A model generated the notes under the pieces. The model was not told the DNA's origin and ran no database searches. It saw nothing but the letters and a program-made list of their open reading frames with translations. A stretch of DNA of 64,000 nt from an uncultured delta proteobacterium (GTDB lineage: Bacteria > Myxococcota_A > UBA9160 > JAFDET01): contig CAMYLJ010000017.1 of the NCBI GenBank assembly GCA_947259215.1, positions 149,198 through 213,197 on the forward strand, given 5' to 3'. How positions within the stretch are numbered: position 1 is the stretch's first letter; each line of letters begins with the position of its first letter. Position numbers and translations under genes: made by a program. Below, piece after piece: positions 16,747-25,607 of the stretch.

Positions 16747-17901
16747 CTACGCCACTGCCATCCGGCTCCCCACGCGCGTGAGCGGTCGCCGAAGGGTGAT
16801 GTCCAGCAGAGCGTCACCTCCGCAGGCGCTCAACATCTCCCTGCCGGCCTCGCGATCGGTTTCGCCCTGGGTGGCGAACCAGTCGAGGCCTGGCTGGAGC
16901 ACCCAGAGCAGATAGGTGGACGCGCCCATCGGTACAGGGACGCCCCGCAGCTCGGCGTCGAACTTCCCGACGACGGCTTCGTCGAAGCCGTCCGGCGAGA
17001 TCACTGAGCGGGGCGGAAGGTCCGCGTGCTCGTCCACCCAGGCGTTGTAGAGCTCTCCGGACCGGACAAGGCTCGGGGCCACGTCCGTAATGCACAGCCG
17101 GAGCAGGGAGAGGACGGTCTTGGGAACCTCGTCGCCCGCCAGATACTCCATCTCGGTCTCCGCGAACTCCGGCGACTGGATCTCCGGCGTGTTCATGTGC
17201 TCGGTCCAGCGGAAGACCCGCGGCGCGCGCGTCTTCATGAGCTGGGAGGGCTCCGGATCTCGGGCCAGATGCCCGAACAGCGACCCCATCAGCACGTGGT
17301 CGGCGATGGTCGGAAGTCCGCCGAACAGGTACGGCAGCGTCGTGAAGTGCTCCTCGAGGATGTCGAGGACCTCGAAGTAGATCTGCTCCAGCACGGGCCG
17401 AAGAGCAGGGCTGTCGCCAAGGCCGGCGCGCTTGCCCTCCATCCGCTCCGCGATGAGAGAGCCGTAGTGGTCGAGCTCTTCGTTGGTGCCCTGCGGCTTG
17501 AAGGAGCGCCCGAACTCCCGGCCGACGAAGCCGTAGTTCTCGTCCATGAAGTTCCAGCGGTAGTGCCAGGCGACGCGCCCCAGCTCGGCCTCCAGCAATA
17601 CCTCGAAGAGCCGCACGACGAGCTGTTGCCGCGGGCCCGGCGGATAGGCGGCCGGCTCCGGAAACCGCTCCTCGAGGAAGTCGAAGATCGCCTTCGTGTC
17701 CTGGACCACGGTTCCGTCCGGTGCCTCGAGCTGCGGGATCCGATGGTTCTCGCTGGTGGGGCGGACGTACTCCCGAAATCGCCTCGACGCCGGGAGGCGC
17801 TCCACGAAGGGAATCCCCTTCTTGCGAAGGTAGCTTCGAGTCTCGGCCGTAGCGTAGGACGCATACGAGCCGTAGAGGACGTAGGGGGATTCGTCTCCCA
17901 T
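16747..17901 (-). CDS. Glutathione S-transferase-like protein
   Basis: 384 residues from the ATG at 17899-17901. The N-terminal thioredoxin-like domain (YVLYGSYASYATAETRSYLR, then RIPQLEAPDGTVVQDTKAIF) has the cis-Pro and the Gly-site DT typical of GSTs. The C-terminal domain is helical (SLFGHLARDPEP) and longer than usual GSTs (about 210 residues). The next genes in the same direction are upstream: a membrane-anchored unknown, a sulfatase and more. The related protein at 23656 shares the long C-terminal domain. A glutathione-dependent lyase or dehalogenase role is possible but not shown. Confidence 0.75.
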   Translation of the reverse strand: MGDESPYVLYGSYASYATAETRSYLRKKGIPFVERLPASRRFREYVRPTSENHRIPQLEAPDGTVVQDTKAIFDFLEERFPEPAAYPPGPRQQLVVRLFEVLLEAELGRVAWHYRWNFMDENYGFVGREFGRSFKPQGTNEELDHYGSLIAERMEGKRAGLGDSPALRPVLEQIYFEVLDILEEHFTTLPYLFGGLPTIADHVLMGSLFGHLARDPEPSQLMKTRAPRVFRWTEHMNTPEIQSPEFAETEMEYLAGDEVPKTVLSLLRLCITDVAPSLVRSGELYNAWVDEHADLPPRSVISPDGFDEAVVGKFDAELRGVPVPMGASTYLLWVLQPGLDWFATQGETDREAGREMLSACGGDALLDITLRRPLTRVGSRMAVA

Positions 17902-17921
17902 GGGCTTCTCCAGGCAGCTGG

Positions 17922-18608
17922 TCAGAAGAATGACAACCGAGGGCCTCTCAGCGCGGGGATCTTCTCGCTCTCGGGCAGGGTGCAGATCCGATCCATCCGC
18001 GTGACGCTGCCGTCCGCGTACTCCCAGACGAGCTGCTCGCCGTCGAGGTAGCGCCTGACCACGACCGGTCCCCATCCGAACGCGCGGAAATCGAGCACGC
18101 CGTCGTTCCAGATCATGCTGGCCGATGTCCGCGCGCAGTATTCCTTGCCGCGGAGGGTGAACAGCACCGCCCCCTGCGTGTCGTTGGTGGTCTCGCCGAG
18201 GGTGCTGTTCGGACCGGCATCGTGGATGAGGCCCGAAGAGGTGACCACCGTACGGCGCCCGCACTGCTCGACGCGCTCCGCGTGGCCGATGTGATCCCCC
18301 TCCACACCGATCCAAAGGCCGCGGATGTCCGCCGCTCCGCGGACCAGCGGCTCGGTGCATTCGGCCAGGATCGGAAGCGGGAAGTGGCTGTAGCTGCAGC
18401 CGGGCGTGTTCCCCTTCGGGATGTCGGCCGCCATCTTTCCGCTGCCGTCGAGCTCGCGCAGGTCGCAGTGGTCGATGGTGCTGCCGTCGCCCGCGAGGGC
18501 GGCCGGGTCGGTCGTGAGCGGGGGGCGGGCGGAGAAGAACAGCTGCCAGAAGGTGGCCAGGAACAGGACCACGACGGAGAGCAGGATTCGAACGAGCCAC
18601 TTGGTCAT
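17922..18608 (-). CDS. Membrane-anchored or exported protein of unknown function
   Basis: 228 residues. An N-terminal hydrophobic segment (WLVRILLSVVVLFLATFWQL) is a signal or anchor. The rest is soluble, with six Cys that could pair (DHCDL, GCSYSHF, AECTEP, EQCGRR, YCARTS, RICTLP) and lipocalin-like strand spacing. No family is recognised. It lies between the sulfatase and the GST-like gene, 20 bp from each, so it is probably in the same transcript. Confidence 0.7.
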   Translation of the reverse strand: MTKWLVRILLSVVVLFLATFWQLFFSARPPLTTDPAALAGDGSTIDHCDLRELDGSGKMAADIPKGNTPGCSYSHFPLPILAECTEPLVRGAADIRGLWIGVEGDHIGHAERVEQCGRRTVVTSSGLIHDAGPNSTLGETTNDTQGAVLFTLRGKEYCARTSASMIWNDGVLDFRAFGWGPVVVRRYLDGEQLVWEYADGSVTRMDRICTLPESEKIPALRGPRLSFF

Positions 18609-18629
18609 CGAAGTCTTCTCGACAGGAGG

Positions 18630-20420
18630 TCAGGCCCTTCGCTGGCGACTGAAGAGATAGAAGGGGAGCAACGTCAGCACCAACAGGATGCCGACCAGGA
18701 TCGCCGGCCCGGCCCGGTTGCGCAGACCATTGATCGCAACCTGTCTTTGCGCGTCGAACCCCTGCGGGACCGGCAGGACGCCGTTGCTCTTCGCGTAGTC
18801 GTGATAGTGCGAGAGCATTCGTTGCAGTCGATGGGGCAGGATGCCCGCGAGGTCCCTCGTTTCGCCCGGGTCGTTGGCAATGTCGTAGAGGTGCCACTCG
18901 CCGTCTCCGGCCGGCCCCCGGTTCATCACGATCTTGTAGTCGCCCTCGTACAGAGCCGCATTGCCTCCGAGCTCGTAGCCCACGGTCTCCCCCTCCCCGT
19001 AGACGCGATCGACGCGGCCTTCGAGCAGAGGGACGAGGCTGTGGCCGATCATGGGCTCGACGACCCGACCTCCGTAGCGCTCCCGCGGTGGTTTCGTGCC
19101 GGTCAGCTCGAGGATCGTGGGTGCGATGTCGGTGACCCAGCTGAAGGCGTGGGTCATGGAGCGGGCGGATCGCAGGGGCGTGCCCGCGATGATCAGCGGC
19201 ACGCGCAGGCCGCCTTCGCCCGTGTAGAACTTGTAGTAGGCCAGGGGGGATGCGGCGGCGCTGGCGAAGCTCGCGCCGATCGAGTTGAAGCTTCCCTTCA
19301 GGCCGAGCGTGTCGTAGTCGGTGGAATAGCCGCGCCGCCCGAGCGCGAAGCGCAGGAGCGGCGCCTCCGGGTCCGCCGGGCCGGAGGCCTCACTGCCGTT
19401 GTCCGAAGTGAAGATCACGATCGTGTTCTCGTACAGGCCTCTTCGCTTCAGGTGCTCGATCAGGCGCCCCATGTGGAAGTCCATGGCTTCCACCATCGCG
19501 GCGTAGACGGCCATGCGCTTGGCCTGATAGCGCTTCTCTTCGGGAGAGAGCGCAAACCAGTCCCCGGTCGTCGCCATCGCGACCATTCCAGCTCCCTCCG
19601 GGATGATGCCCAGCCGCGCGGCTCTCCGACGGCGCTCGTAGCGCAGGCGATCCCAGCCTTCGTCGTAGACGCCCATGTAGCGGTCGATGAACTCCTGGGG
19701 CGCCTGGACCGGGATGTGGACCGCTTGGAAGGGGACGTAGGCGAAGAAGGGTCGTCCGTCATTCGCATTGCTGTCGATGAACTCGATCGTCTTGTCGATC
19801 AGGAAGCGCGAGGAGTAGAAGTCCTCCGGAAGCTCGGTCTCCTTCCCGTCTGCGAACCAGTTGGCCTTGTCGTAGATCGGCAGGTAGGCCTTCTGCTCCC
19901 AGTTGTCTGCGCCGCTGTCGGCGAGGACGATCGTGCGCTCGAATCCGCGACGGCTCGGCAGGAGATCGGGTGTCATGCCGAGGTGCCACTTGCCGGCGAT
20001 GTAGGTGTGATAGCCGGCGTCCTCCAGGAGTGTCGCGATCGTTACGACGTTGCGTCCCAGGGTGCCCTGGTAGTGGGCGTGCTGGCTGTGCTCGGGTGGA
20101 AGCATCTCTGGAATGTTGGGAACGCCCGCGCGGTGGCTGTCGACACCGGTGAGCAGCATCGCGCGCGAGGGCGCACAGCTCGCGGCGGTGTGATAATTGG
20201 TGAACTGCACGCCCTGATCGGCCAGCGCGGAGATCGTTGGCGTTTCGATCTCGCTCCCGTATGGCGCCGTGTCGGTGAAGCCCAGGTCGTCGGCGAGAAT
20301 CAATACGATGTTTGGGCGTGGCTGGCCTGCCGCGGGCTGCGTCAACCAGAAGATCGCCAGCGCAATGCACCCGATCGTCCGAATCAGAGACCTGGGGAGC
20401 TGCCGCCTTCGGGCCCTCAT
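18630..20420 (-). CDS. Membrane-anchored arylsulfatase-family hydrolase
   Basis: 596 residues. A signal peptide (LIRTIGCIALAIFWLTQPAA) is followed by NIVLILADDLGFTD with metal-binding Asp pair. The sulfatase signature SCAPSRAMLLTG puts Cys82 in place for conversion to formylglycine. GKWHLG, FTSDNGSE and the late metal Asp/Asn support the family. A C-terminal helix (ILVGILLVLTLLPFYLF) anchors it to the membrane with the catalytic domain outside. It hydrolyses sulfate esters; the substrate is unknown. Its ATG overlaps the stop of the preceding membrane gene by 4 bp. No formylglycine-generating enzyme is in the window. Confidence 0.9.
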   Translation of the reverse strand: MRARRRQLPRSLIRTIGCIALAIFWLTQPAAGQPRPNIVLILADDLGFTDTAPYGSEIETPTISALADQGVQFTNYHTAASCAPSRAMLLTGVDSHRAGVPNIPEMLPPEHSQHAHYQGTLGRNVVTIATLLEDAGYHTYIAGKWHLGMTPDLLPSRRGFERTIVLADSGADNWEQKAYLPIYDKANWFADGKETELPEDFYSSRFLIDKTIEFIDSNANDGRPFFAYVPFQAVHIPVQAPQEFIDRYMGVYDEGWDRLRYERRRRAARLGIIPEGAGMVAMATTGDWFALSPEEKRYQAKRMAVYAAMVEAMDFHMGRLIEHLKRRGLYENTIVIFTSDNGSEASGPADPEAPLLRFALGRRGYSTDYDTLGLKGSFNSIGASFASAAASPLAYYKFYTGEGGLRVPLIIAGTPLRSARSMTHAFSWVTDIAPTILELTGTKPPRERYGGRVVEPMIGHSLVPLLEGRVDRVYGEGETVGYELGGNAALYEGDYKIVMNRGPAGDGEWHLYDIANDPGETRDLAGILPHRLQRMLSHYHDYAKSNGVLPVPQGFDAQRQVAINGLRNRAGPAILVGILLVLTLLPFYLFSRQRRA

Positions 20421-20806
20421 TCCGCCTCTGGCAGCTTCGTGGATGCCAGCACCAGGAGGGATGCGATCACTATTTCGGGAATGATCATCTGCACGAGAAG
20501 GGCTGCGTCATGGAACAGCCAGGCCAGCACGCGGAGCGTGGCGACCAGCGCAAGGAGGATGGCCGGCGCGATGAACCACTCGCGCTTGAGCGTCGCCAGC
20601 GCCGTCAGGATCATGAGCCCCATGCCGAGAAAGAGCGCACCGACGTCGCCGATCTGGGAGCTCCGCGCCGCGCCATCGAGCAAAGGCATCTCCAGGCCCT
20701 TGGCGGCCCCGGCGGGCGAGACGACGAAGCGCAGACCGGTCACGACGAAGCCGATCGCAGGAAGAGCGAGAACGACCCGAAGCACCCCGTTCAGGGTTCC
20801 GCTCAT
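20417..20806 (-). CDS. Small four-helix membrane protein
   Basis: 129 residues with four predicted hydrophobic helices (VVLALPAIGFVVTGLRFVV; ALFLGMGLMILTALA; APAILLALVATLRVLAWLF; MIIPEIVIASLLVLAS). The layout is DUF4345/DoxX-like. Both ends overlap the neighbours by ATGA junctions (DJ-1 gene upstream, sulfatase downstream), showing tight translational coupling. Function unknown. Confidence 0.75.
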   Translation of the reverse strand: MSGTLNGVLRVVLALPAIGFVVTGLRFVVSPAGAAKGLEMPLLDGAARSSQIGDVGALFLGMGLMILTALATLKREWFIAPAILLALVATLRVLAWLFHDAALLVQMIIPEIVIASLLVLASTKLPEAE

Positions 20807-21660
20807 CGCCCGGGTCTCTGCGCGACCAACTCCATCATCTTGTGAGCGGTCTCGTGGCCCGAGTTCTGGTTCTGCCCGGTCACGAAGCGCCGCTCGTCGT
20901 CGACGACCACGTGAGTGGCGAACATGTCGCGAAACGCGGTCGCGCTCTCGTAGAGCACGCCCGCCTTCCGCAGCTCGGTTTCCGGGTGCTGGGGCGTGGC
21001 GTCGATGCCGAGCTCGTGGACCTGTTTGTCGCTCACCCCCGTCATCCTTCGCCCGGCGACCAGAAGGTTTCCGTCGCGATCTTTCGCACGGATGAAGCCC
21101 AGTGCGCCGTGACAGACAGAGCCGAGGATCGGCGTCTCGGCGTAGTAGGCCTCGCTCACCTTCCTGCCGAGGACATCGGAGTAGCCGAGGTCGTAGGCGG
21201 CCCCCCATCCACCCGCGATGAAGATCGCGTCGTACTGGGTGAAGTCGACGTCGTCGATCCGGAGCGAGTTCTTTACCTTGGCCTGGAGCGCGGGATCCTC
21301 GAGATAGCGCTCGTCCTCTGGCGTTCGGACGACGAAGTTGAGCGACTGCGGATCGATGGGAATGGGCCCTCCCTTGACGCTCGCGACGTCCACGTGCATC
21401 CCGGCGTCCAGAAAGCCGTAGTACGGGTGGGTGAGTTCCGAGGCCATGACGCCCGTGGCCGGCCCCTCGGTTTCTCCCGGTTCATTCAAGACACCGTGAC
21501 TCGTGGTGATGACGAGTGCGCGCTTTCCGGCCAGGTCGTAGGTCTCGCCCTCGTAGGTGGGGTGCAGGCCGAGGCGATGAACGATCGTCGGCAGAGAGAG
21601 GCCGAGGGTGACGACCCCGAAAAGCAGGATGCCGAGTGCGACGAGGAGTTTCTTTTTCAT
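20803..21660 (-). CDS. Exported DJ-1/PfpI-superfamily protein
   Basis: 285 residues from the ATG at 21658-21660. An N-terminal hydrophobic segment (LLVALGILLFGVVTLGLSLP) anchors or exports it. The DJ-1/PfpI core has DAIFIAGGWGAAYDL and the nucleophile elbow GSVCHGALGF with Cys. Class members act as glyoxalases, chaperones or amidases (Hsp31 type); which one is unclear. It starts a run of overlapping genes (DJ-1, membrane protein, sulfatase). Confidence 0.82.
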   Translation of the reverse strand: MKKKLLVALGILLFGVVTLGLSLPTIVHRLGLHPTYEGETYDLAGKRALVITTSHGVLNEPGETEGPATGVMASELTHPYYGFLDAGMHVDVASVKGGPIPIDPQSLNFVVRTPEDERYLEDPALQAKVKNSLRIDDVDFTQYDAIFIAGGWGAAYDLGYSDVLGRKVSEAYYAETPILGSVCHGALGFIRAKDRDGNLLVAGRRMTGVSDKQVHELGIDATPQHPETELRKAGVLYESATAFRDMFATHVVVDDERRFVTGQNQNSGHETAHKMMELVAQRPGR

Positions 21661-21745
21661 GATTCGTCCTTTGCGCGGTTGAGGGCTTCCTGGCTTCTTT
21701 CCAGTCGGGCGCGGGTGCGAGCCGGAGGACGACACGGCGGCCGGG

Positions 21746-22759
21746 TCAGCTCCCCGCCACGAAGTCGGCGATGATGCTAGCGAGTTCTCTGCTGCGTCCT
21801 TCCTGGAGGAAGTGGCCGCCACCCTGGATCTTCGGGTGCGCGCGTCCCTGCGCGCCCGGCACGCGAGCGATGAAGGGGAGCTCCCCGTTGCGGAACGCCG
21901 GGTCGTTGTCCGTGAAGGCGCAGAGGAAGGGCTTGTCCCACGCATCGAGGACCTTCCAGGCCGCCTCGTTCGCGGCGAGTGACGGATCGGTCGGAAGCGT
22001 GGGAACGTGACTCGGCATCGACCGGCACCCCATCTTGAAGGACGCGTCGGGAAACGGGGCCTCGTATGCGGCCACCTCCCCGGGAGTGAGCGTTCGGCCG
22101 TCGATCATCCCCGCAATCACGAGGCCCACGGGGGGATCCTCGGTCTCCCACCACCACTTCTGCCAGTAGGCGAAGCTGCGCTCGGGCTGCCTCGGGTCCA
22201 TGCTGGCCACCGCCTGCACCATCTCCGCCAGCGTCGGCGTTGGCTGGCTGTCCCGGAAGTCTCGAACCCAGGCGATGCGGTCGTCGGAGATCGACCGGTC
22301 GGGAACCAGCAGACCGGTATTCGCGGCCACCACTCGGGCGAACCGATCGGGGTTTTCGGCGACCAGACGCAGCCCGATCAAGCCCCCCCAATCCTGCGCC
22401 ACGAGCGTGATCCGGCGGAAGTCGTTCTGCACGAGCCACGCGGTCAGCCAGTCGACCTGACGCTGGTAGCTGTAATCCTCCCGGCGCGCTGGCTTGTCCG
22501 ATCGCCCGTAGCCGACGAGATCCGGCGCGACCACCCGAAGCCCCCGGCCGGTCAGATCGCCGATCACGTGTCGATAGAGATAGCTCCAAGTCGGCTGCCC
22601 GTGCATGCACAGGACGAGCTCTCCCTCTCGCGGGCCCTCGTCCACATGGTGGATGCGAAGTGTCCCGCCGTCCCCGTCCGGAACCTCCGTGTAGTGCGGG
22701 CGGTAGGGATAGCCGGGCAGATTCGCGAAGCGTTCGTCCGGGGTTCTGAGGCACTTCAT
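21746..22759 (-). CDS. Haloalkane dehalogenase-like alpha/beta hydrolase
   Basis: 337 residues from the ATG giving MKCLRTPDERF, the usual dehalogenase start; an earlier ATG adds nine residues. Oxyanion motif HGQPTWSYLYR is near residue 53, the nucleophile elbow AQDWGG puts Asp123 next to the halide-binding Trp124, and GGHFLQE near the end supplies the catalytic His. The Asp nucleophile separates it from lipases and epoxide hydrolases with other signatures. It hydrolyses carbon-halogen bonds to alcohols. It precedes the DJ-1/sulfatase run and is next to the TetR gene. Confidence 0.85.
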   Translation of the reverse strand: MKCLRTPDERFANLPGYPYRPHYTEVPDGDGGTLRIHHVDEGPREGELVLCMHGQPTWSYLYRHVIGDLTGRGLRVVAPDLVGYGRSDKPARREDYSYQRQVDWLTAWLVQNDFRRITLVAQDWGGLIGLRLVAENPDRFARVVAANTGLLVPDRSISDDRIAWVRDFRDSQPTPTLAEMVQAVASMDPRQPERSFAYWQKWWWETEDPPVGLVIAGMIDGRTLTPGEVAAYEAPFPDASFKMGCRSMPSHVPTLPTDPSLAANEAAWKVLDAWDKPFLCAFTDNDPAFRNGELPFIARVPGAQGRAHPKIQGGGHFLQEGRSRELASIIADFVAGS

Positions 22760-22817
22760 CCGATCAATGCTCCAAACGGTCGTCATACTCCGGGGAAGGC
22801 GAAGGTGCGTCGGCGCC

Positions 22818-23474
22818 TCATCCGGTCTGCCCCGCGGCGAGCAGGCCCGAGACCCTCCGGACGGCCGACTCGAGAGAGCGCCGTGCCGGCGCCGTCAGGT
22901 ATGGCAGCAGCACGGCGAAGTGGTGCTGGACGCCGCGTTCCTGGTCCGCCCAGGTGACCTGGTCGAGGCCTTCCAGCTCGCGCAAGTGGTCCATCCAGTA
23001 GCGGCTGACGATCCAGAGAGCGCGCGCGAGGACGCGAAGATCGACTCGCAGATCGCGGCGGAACATGCCTTCCTTCTTCATGCGCATCAGCAGCTCGTGG
23101 AGTGCCGCCAGATCGGCTGCCATGTCGGGGTCGCGCCGAAGAACGTCCGGGTCGCGGCTGAACTGCATGTGATCGCGCAGCAGGAAACGGTTGTCCCAAG
23201 CCAGATTCATCGAGAAGAGCACGCACTCGACGTAGTCGCCGGCCACGGCGCCTCGGGGGAAAGCGGCCCGTTGCTCCCGCGCACGCTGACGCAGTCCCGC
23301 TTCCAGAGCGACCACGAGGTCGCGCTTGGTCCGGAAGTGGTACCAGAGGTTGCCTTCGGCGATGCCGACGGCGGCCGCGATCTCGGCCAGGGTCGTTCCC
23401 GCGTAGCCCTTCTCGTTGAAGAGCCGGCGGCTGGCTTCGAGAATCCGATTCCGTGTCGGGGAGGGATCGGTCAT
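22818..23474 (-). CDS. TetR-family regulator of the catabolic block
   Basis: 218 residues from the ATG at 23472-23474. Helix-turn-helix ASRRLFNEKGYAGTTLAEIA then VGIAEGNLWYHFRTKRDLV at residues 14-52. The C-terminal domain (LWIVSRYWMDHLRELE) is the lipid-type TetR_C. It lies between the minus-strand dehalogenase run and the plus-strand GST/acyl-CoA dehydrogenase operon. Two 16-bp palindromes stand just upstream. It probably represses both directions in the absence of a hydrophobic or CoA-linked effector. Confidence 0.9.
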   Translation of the reverse strand: MTDPSPTRNRILEASRRLFNEKGYAGTTLAEIAAAVGIAEGNLWYHFRTKRDLVVALEAGLRQRAREQRAAFPRGAVAGDYVECVLFSMNLAWDNRFLLRDHMQFSRDPDVLRRDPDMAADLAALHELLMRMKKEGMFRRDLRVDLRVLARALWIVSRYWMDHLRELEGLDQVTWADQERGVQHHFAVLLPYLTAPARRSLESAVRRVSGLLAAGQTG

Positions 23475-23521
23475 GGGCGCGTTTCTCGCGGAGGCGCTCC
23501 GGAGTCGAGGAGTTGACGCCC

Positions 23522-23557
23522 TAGGCTACATGGCCTAAATCTAGGGTGCAAACCCTA
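23522..23557. promoter_or_regulatory. Twin operator between the TetR gene and the catabolic operon
   Basis: TAGGCTACATGGCCTA (23522-23537) and TAGGGTGCAAACCCTA (23542-23557) are two 16-bp inverted repeats sharing the half-site TAGG(C/G)T and spaced 20 bp start to start, about two helical turns. This is the classical arrangement for two cooperating TetR dimers. They lie 48 bp upstream of the TetR start and 99 bp before the plus-strand operon. Confidence 0.7.
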
Positions 23558-23655
23558 AAATAACGAGCACGAAACCGCCCCCCTGTTTCCAGGCAGACGA
23601 CCGCCCCTCGATCCGCGCCCCCGCCCCAGGACGGGAGAAGAAGAGGAGACCCCCC

Positions 23656-24684
23656 GTGACCCTCGCCACGCCGCTCCGGATGATGGGCGCCCCCGGCTCT
23701 CCTTACTCCCGGAAGATGCGCTCGTTGCTGCGCTATCGGCGTATTCCGTACGTCTTCATCCTGCAGAACTCGCGCGAGGCGGAGAAGCTGCCGAGGGCGA
23801 AGGTCCCCCTCCTGCCCACCTTCTACCTGCCCGGCGACCAGGGCGAGATCGCGCCGGTGACCGACTCGACGCCGCTGATCCGGCGCTTCGAGCAGGCCTT
23901 CGAGGGCCGCTCGGTCATCCCGCCCGACCCCGCGCTCGCCTTCCTCGACGAGCTGCTCGAGGACTACGCGGACGAGTGGCTGACGAAGTGCATGTTCCAC
24001 TACCGCTGGTACCACGAGGCCGACGCGACCAAGGCGCGGCGGGTCTTGCCGCACTGGGCGATGACGGACGTGAGCGACGAGCAGATCGGACCGGTCCAGA
24101 AGAGGATCGGGGATCGGCAGATCGGGCGTCTCGGGGTCGTCGGGTCGAACGACGTCACCGCCGAGGTCATCGAGGAGAGCTACGTACGCTTCCTCTCCGC
24201 CTTCGATGCGCAGCTCCAGAATAGCCGCTTCCTCTTCGGGCAGAGGCCCGCATCGAGCGACTTCGCCTTCATGGGCCAGCTCACGTGCCTGGCGCTCTTC
24301 GACCCGACACCGTCCGCGCTCACCGCAGAACGGGTGCCTCGCGTCTACGGCTGGACCGAGATCATGGAGGATCTCTCCGGGATGGAGGTCGGCGCAGACG
24401 ACTGGACGAGCGCGAGCGCACTGCCCGATTCTCTTCGTGGCCTTCTCGGCGAAGTCGGTCGCTTCCACGCCCCCTTCCTGCTTGCCAATGCGGAGGCGCT
24501 CGCGCGGGGCACCGACCGGGTCGAGACCGAGATCGCGGGCCGCCCGTGGATCCAGAAGCCGTTCCCGTATCAGGGCAAGTGCCTCGCCTGGCTTCGCGAC
24601 AGCCACGCGAAGCTGGGCCTCGACGCGCGCGCGGCGGTCGACGGCCTGCTCGAAGGAACCGGGTGTGAGGCCCTGTTCCGATGA
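23656..24684 (+). CDS. Glutathione S-transferase-like protein, first gene of the plus-strand operon
   Basis: 342 residues from a GTG at 23656 behind AGAGGAGA. The N-terminal GST domain reads APGSPYSRKMRSLLRYRRIP then TDSTPLIRRFE, with Ser/Tyr in the activation position. The C-terminal half is a long helical domain with FLFGQRPASSDFAFMGQL, the conserved GST N-cap box. It is a distant paralogue of the protein at 16747-17901. Likely role: glutathione-linked step in breakdown of an electrophilic or halogenated substrate; this is inference from context. Confidence 0.8.
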   Translation: MTLATPLRMMGAPGSPYSRKMRSLLRYRRIPYVFILQNSREAEKLPRAKVPLLPTFYLPGDQGEIAPVTDSTPLIRRFEQAFEGRSVIPPDPALAFLDELLEDYADEWLTKCMFHYRWYHEADATKARRVLPHWAMTDVSDEQIGPVQKRIGDRQIGRLGVVGSNDVTAEVIEESYVRFLSAFDAQLQNSRFLFGQRPASSDFAFMGQLTCLALFDPTPSALTAERVPRVYGWTEIMEDLSGMEVGADDWTSASALPDSLRGLLGEVGRFHAPFLLANAEALARGTDRVETEIAGRPWIQKPFPYQGKCLAWLRDSHAKLGLDARAAVDGLLEGTGCEALFR

Positions 24685-24758
24685 GCGTCAGCGACGGCGA
24701 GCACTACGTGATCCTCGGCTCGGCCGAGTGGGCCGGAAGTGAGTCCAACCCAAGATGA
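24681..24758 (+). CDS. 25-codon coupled mini-gene
   Basis: ATG at 24681 overlaps the stop of the GST gene (ATGA) and its own stop TGA overlaps the ATG of the next GST gene at 24755 (ATGA). The peptide DGEHYVILGSAEWAG resembles the strand of F420-dependent nitroreductase-fold proteins, so it may be the residue of a larger gene whose overlaps survived. It may also simply pass ribosomes between neighbours. No independent evidence of function. Confidence 0.4.
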   Translation: MSVSDGEHYVILGSAEWAGSESNPR

Positions 24759-25444
24759 GCCTCATCCTCTACGGCGCCCCCCTCTCTCCCTTCGTTCGAA
24801 AGGTGGACGTGCTCTTGCGCGAGAAGGGCGCACCCTTCGAGCTCGAGAGCGTGAACATCATGCCGATGCCCGACTGGTTCAAGGAGATCAGTCCCGCGCG
24901 TCGCATCCCCGTCCTGCGGGACACGGAAATCGGGAAGAAAGGCCCCCTCGGCACGATCCCGGACTCCTCCGCAATCTGCGTCTACATCGAACAGAAGTTC
25001 CCCGAGCCGGCCTTCTATCCAGACGATCCGTACGAGCGCGGCCGCGCCGTCTGGCTCGAGGAGTACTGCGATACGGAGCTGGCGGGCCCGCTCGGCCTCG
25101 GGATCTTCCGGCCCATCCAGTTCAATCGCTTCACGGGCAAGGAACCCGACGTCGAGGCGGCCCGGAAGACGTACTCGAAGCAGCTTCCGAGACCTCTCGA
25201 CTATCTCGAGAGCGAGATCGGCGGCCGAGAGTTCCTGGTTGGAGACGCGCTCTCCATTGCGGATGTCTCACTCGCGTGTCAGCTCGCTCAGCTCGAGCTC
25301 GTCGCCGGCCCGCTCGATGCGGGGCGTTGGCCCGGCGTGGCCGGTCTGGTCGAGCGGTTGACACGGCGGGAGAGCTTCCAGCCTTGCCTCGCGATCTGCC
25401 GGAAGATCGTGAAGCAAGAACCGGTCGATCTGCGGGTGTCCTGA
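24755..25444 (+). CDS. Glutathione S-transferase
   Basis: 229 residues, a normal GST length. N-terminal domain: LYGAPLSPFVRKVDVLLREK with the catalytic Ser, IPVLRDTE and the glutathione-binding IPDSSAICVYIEQK. C-terminal domain: GREFLVGDALSIADVSLACQ, the N-capping box with Asp. Nothing is missing. It follows the mini-gene by a 4-bp overlap and lies in the TetR-controlled operon. 163 bp to the next gene contain what may be the end of an eroded gene. Confidence 0.88.
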   Translation: MSLILYGAPLSPFVRKVDVLLREKGAPFELESVNIMPMPDWFKEISPARRIPVLRDTEIGKKGPLGTIPDSSAICVYIEQKFPEPAFYPDDPYERGRAVWLEEYCDTELAGPLGLGIFRPIQFNRFTGKEPDVEAARKTYSKQLPRPLDYLESEIGGREFLVGDALSIADVSLACQLAQLELVAGPLDAGRWPGVAGLVERLTRRESFQPCLAICRKIVKQEPVDLRVS

Positions 25445-25607
25445 TGGGCGAGGTGAGCGTCATCGGGCGTCAGCCGCCTGGTCGTGCCGGTTCCCGCCCT
25501 GGGGAAGGGGAACCCGGTCGAAAACCTCAAGGCGTTCGGACAGAGCGTCCTCTGCAAGGTCGGATGAGGCCCCACGCCTGGACGAAGAAACGAGGAGACG
25601 AGAATCC

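Noticed and set aside
25447..25566. Reading RLVVPVPALGKGNPVENLKA in the gap before the first acyl-CoA dehydrogenase
   Set aside because: Could be the tail of an eroded oxidoreductase gene, but it is too short and has no start, so it is not listed as a feature.
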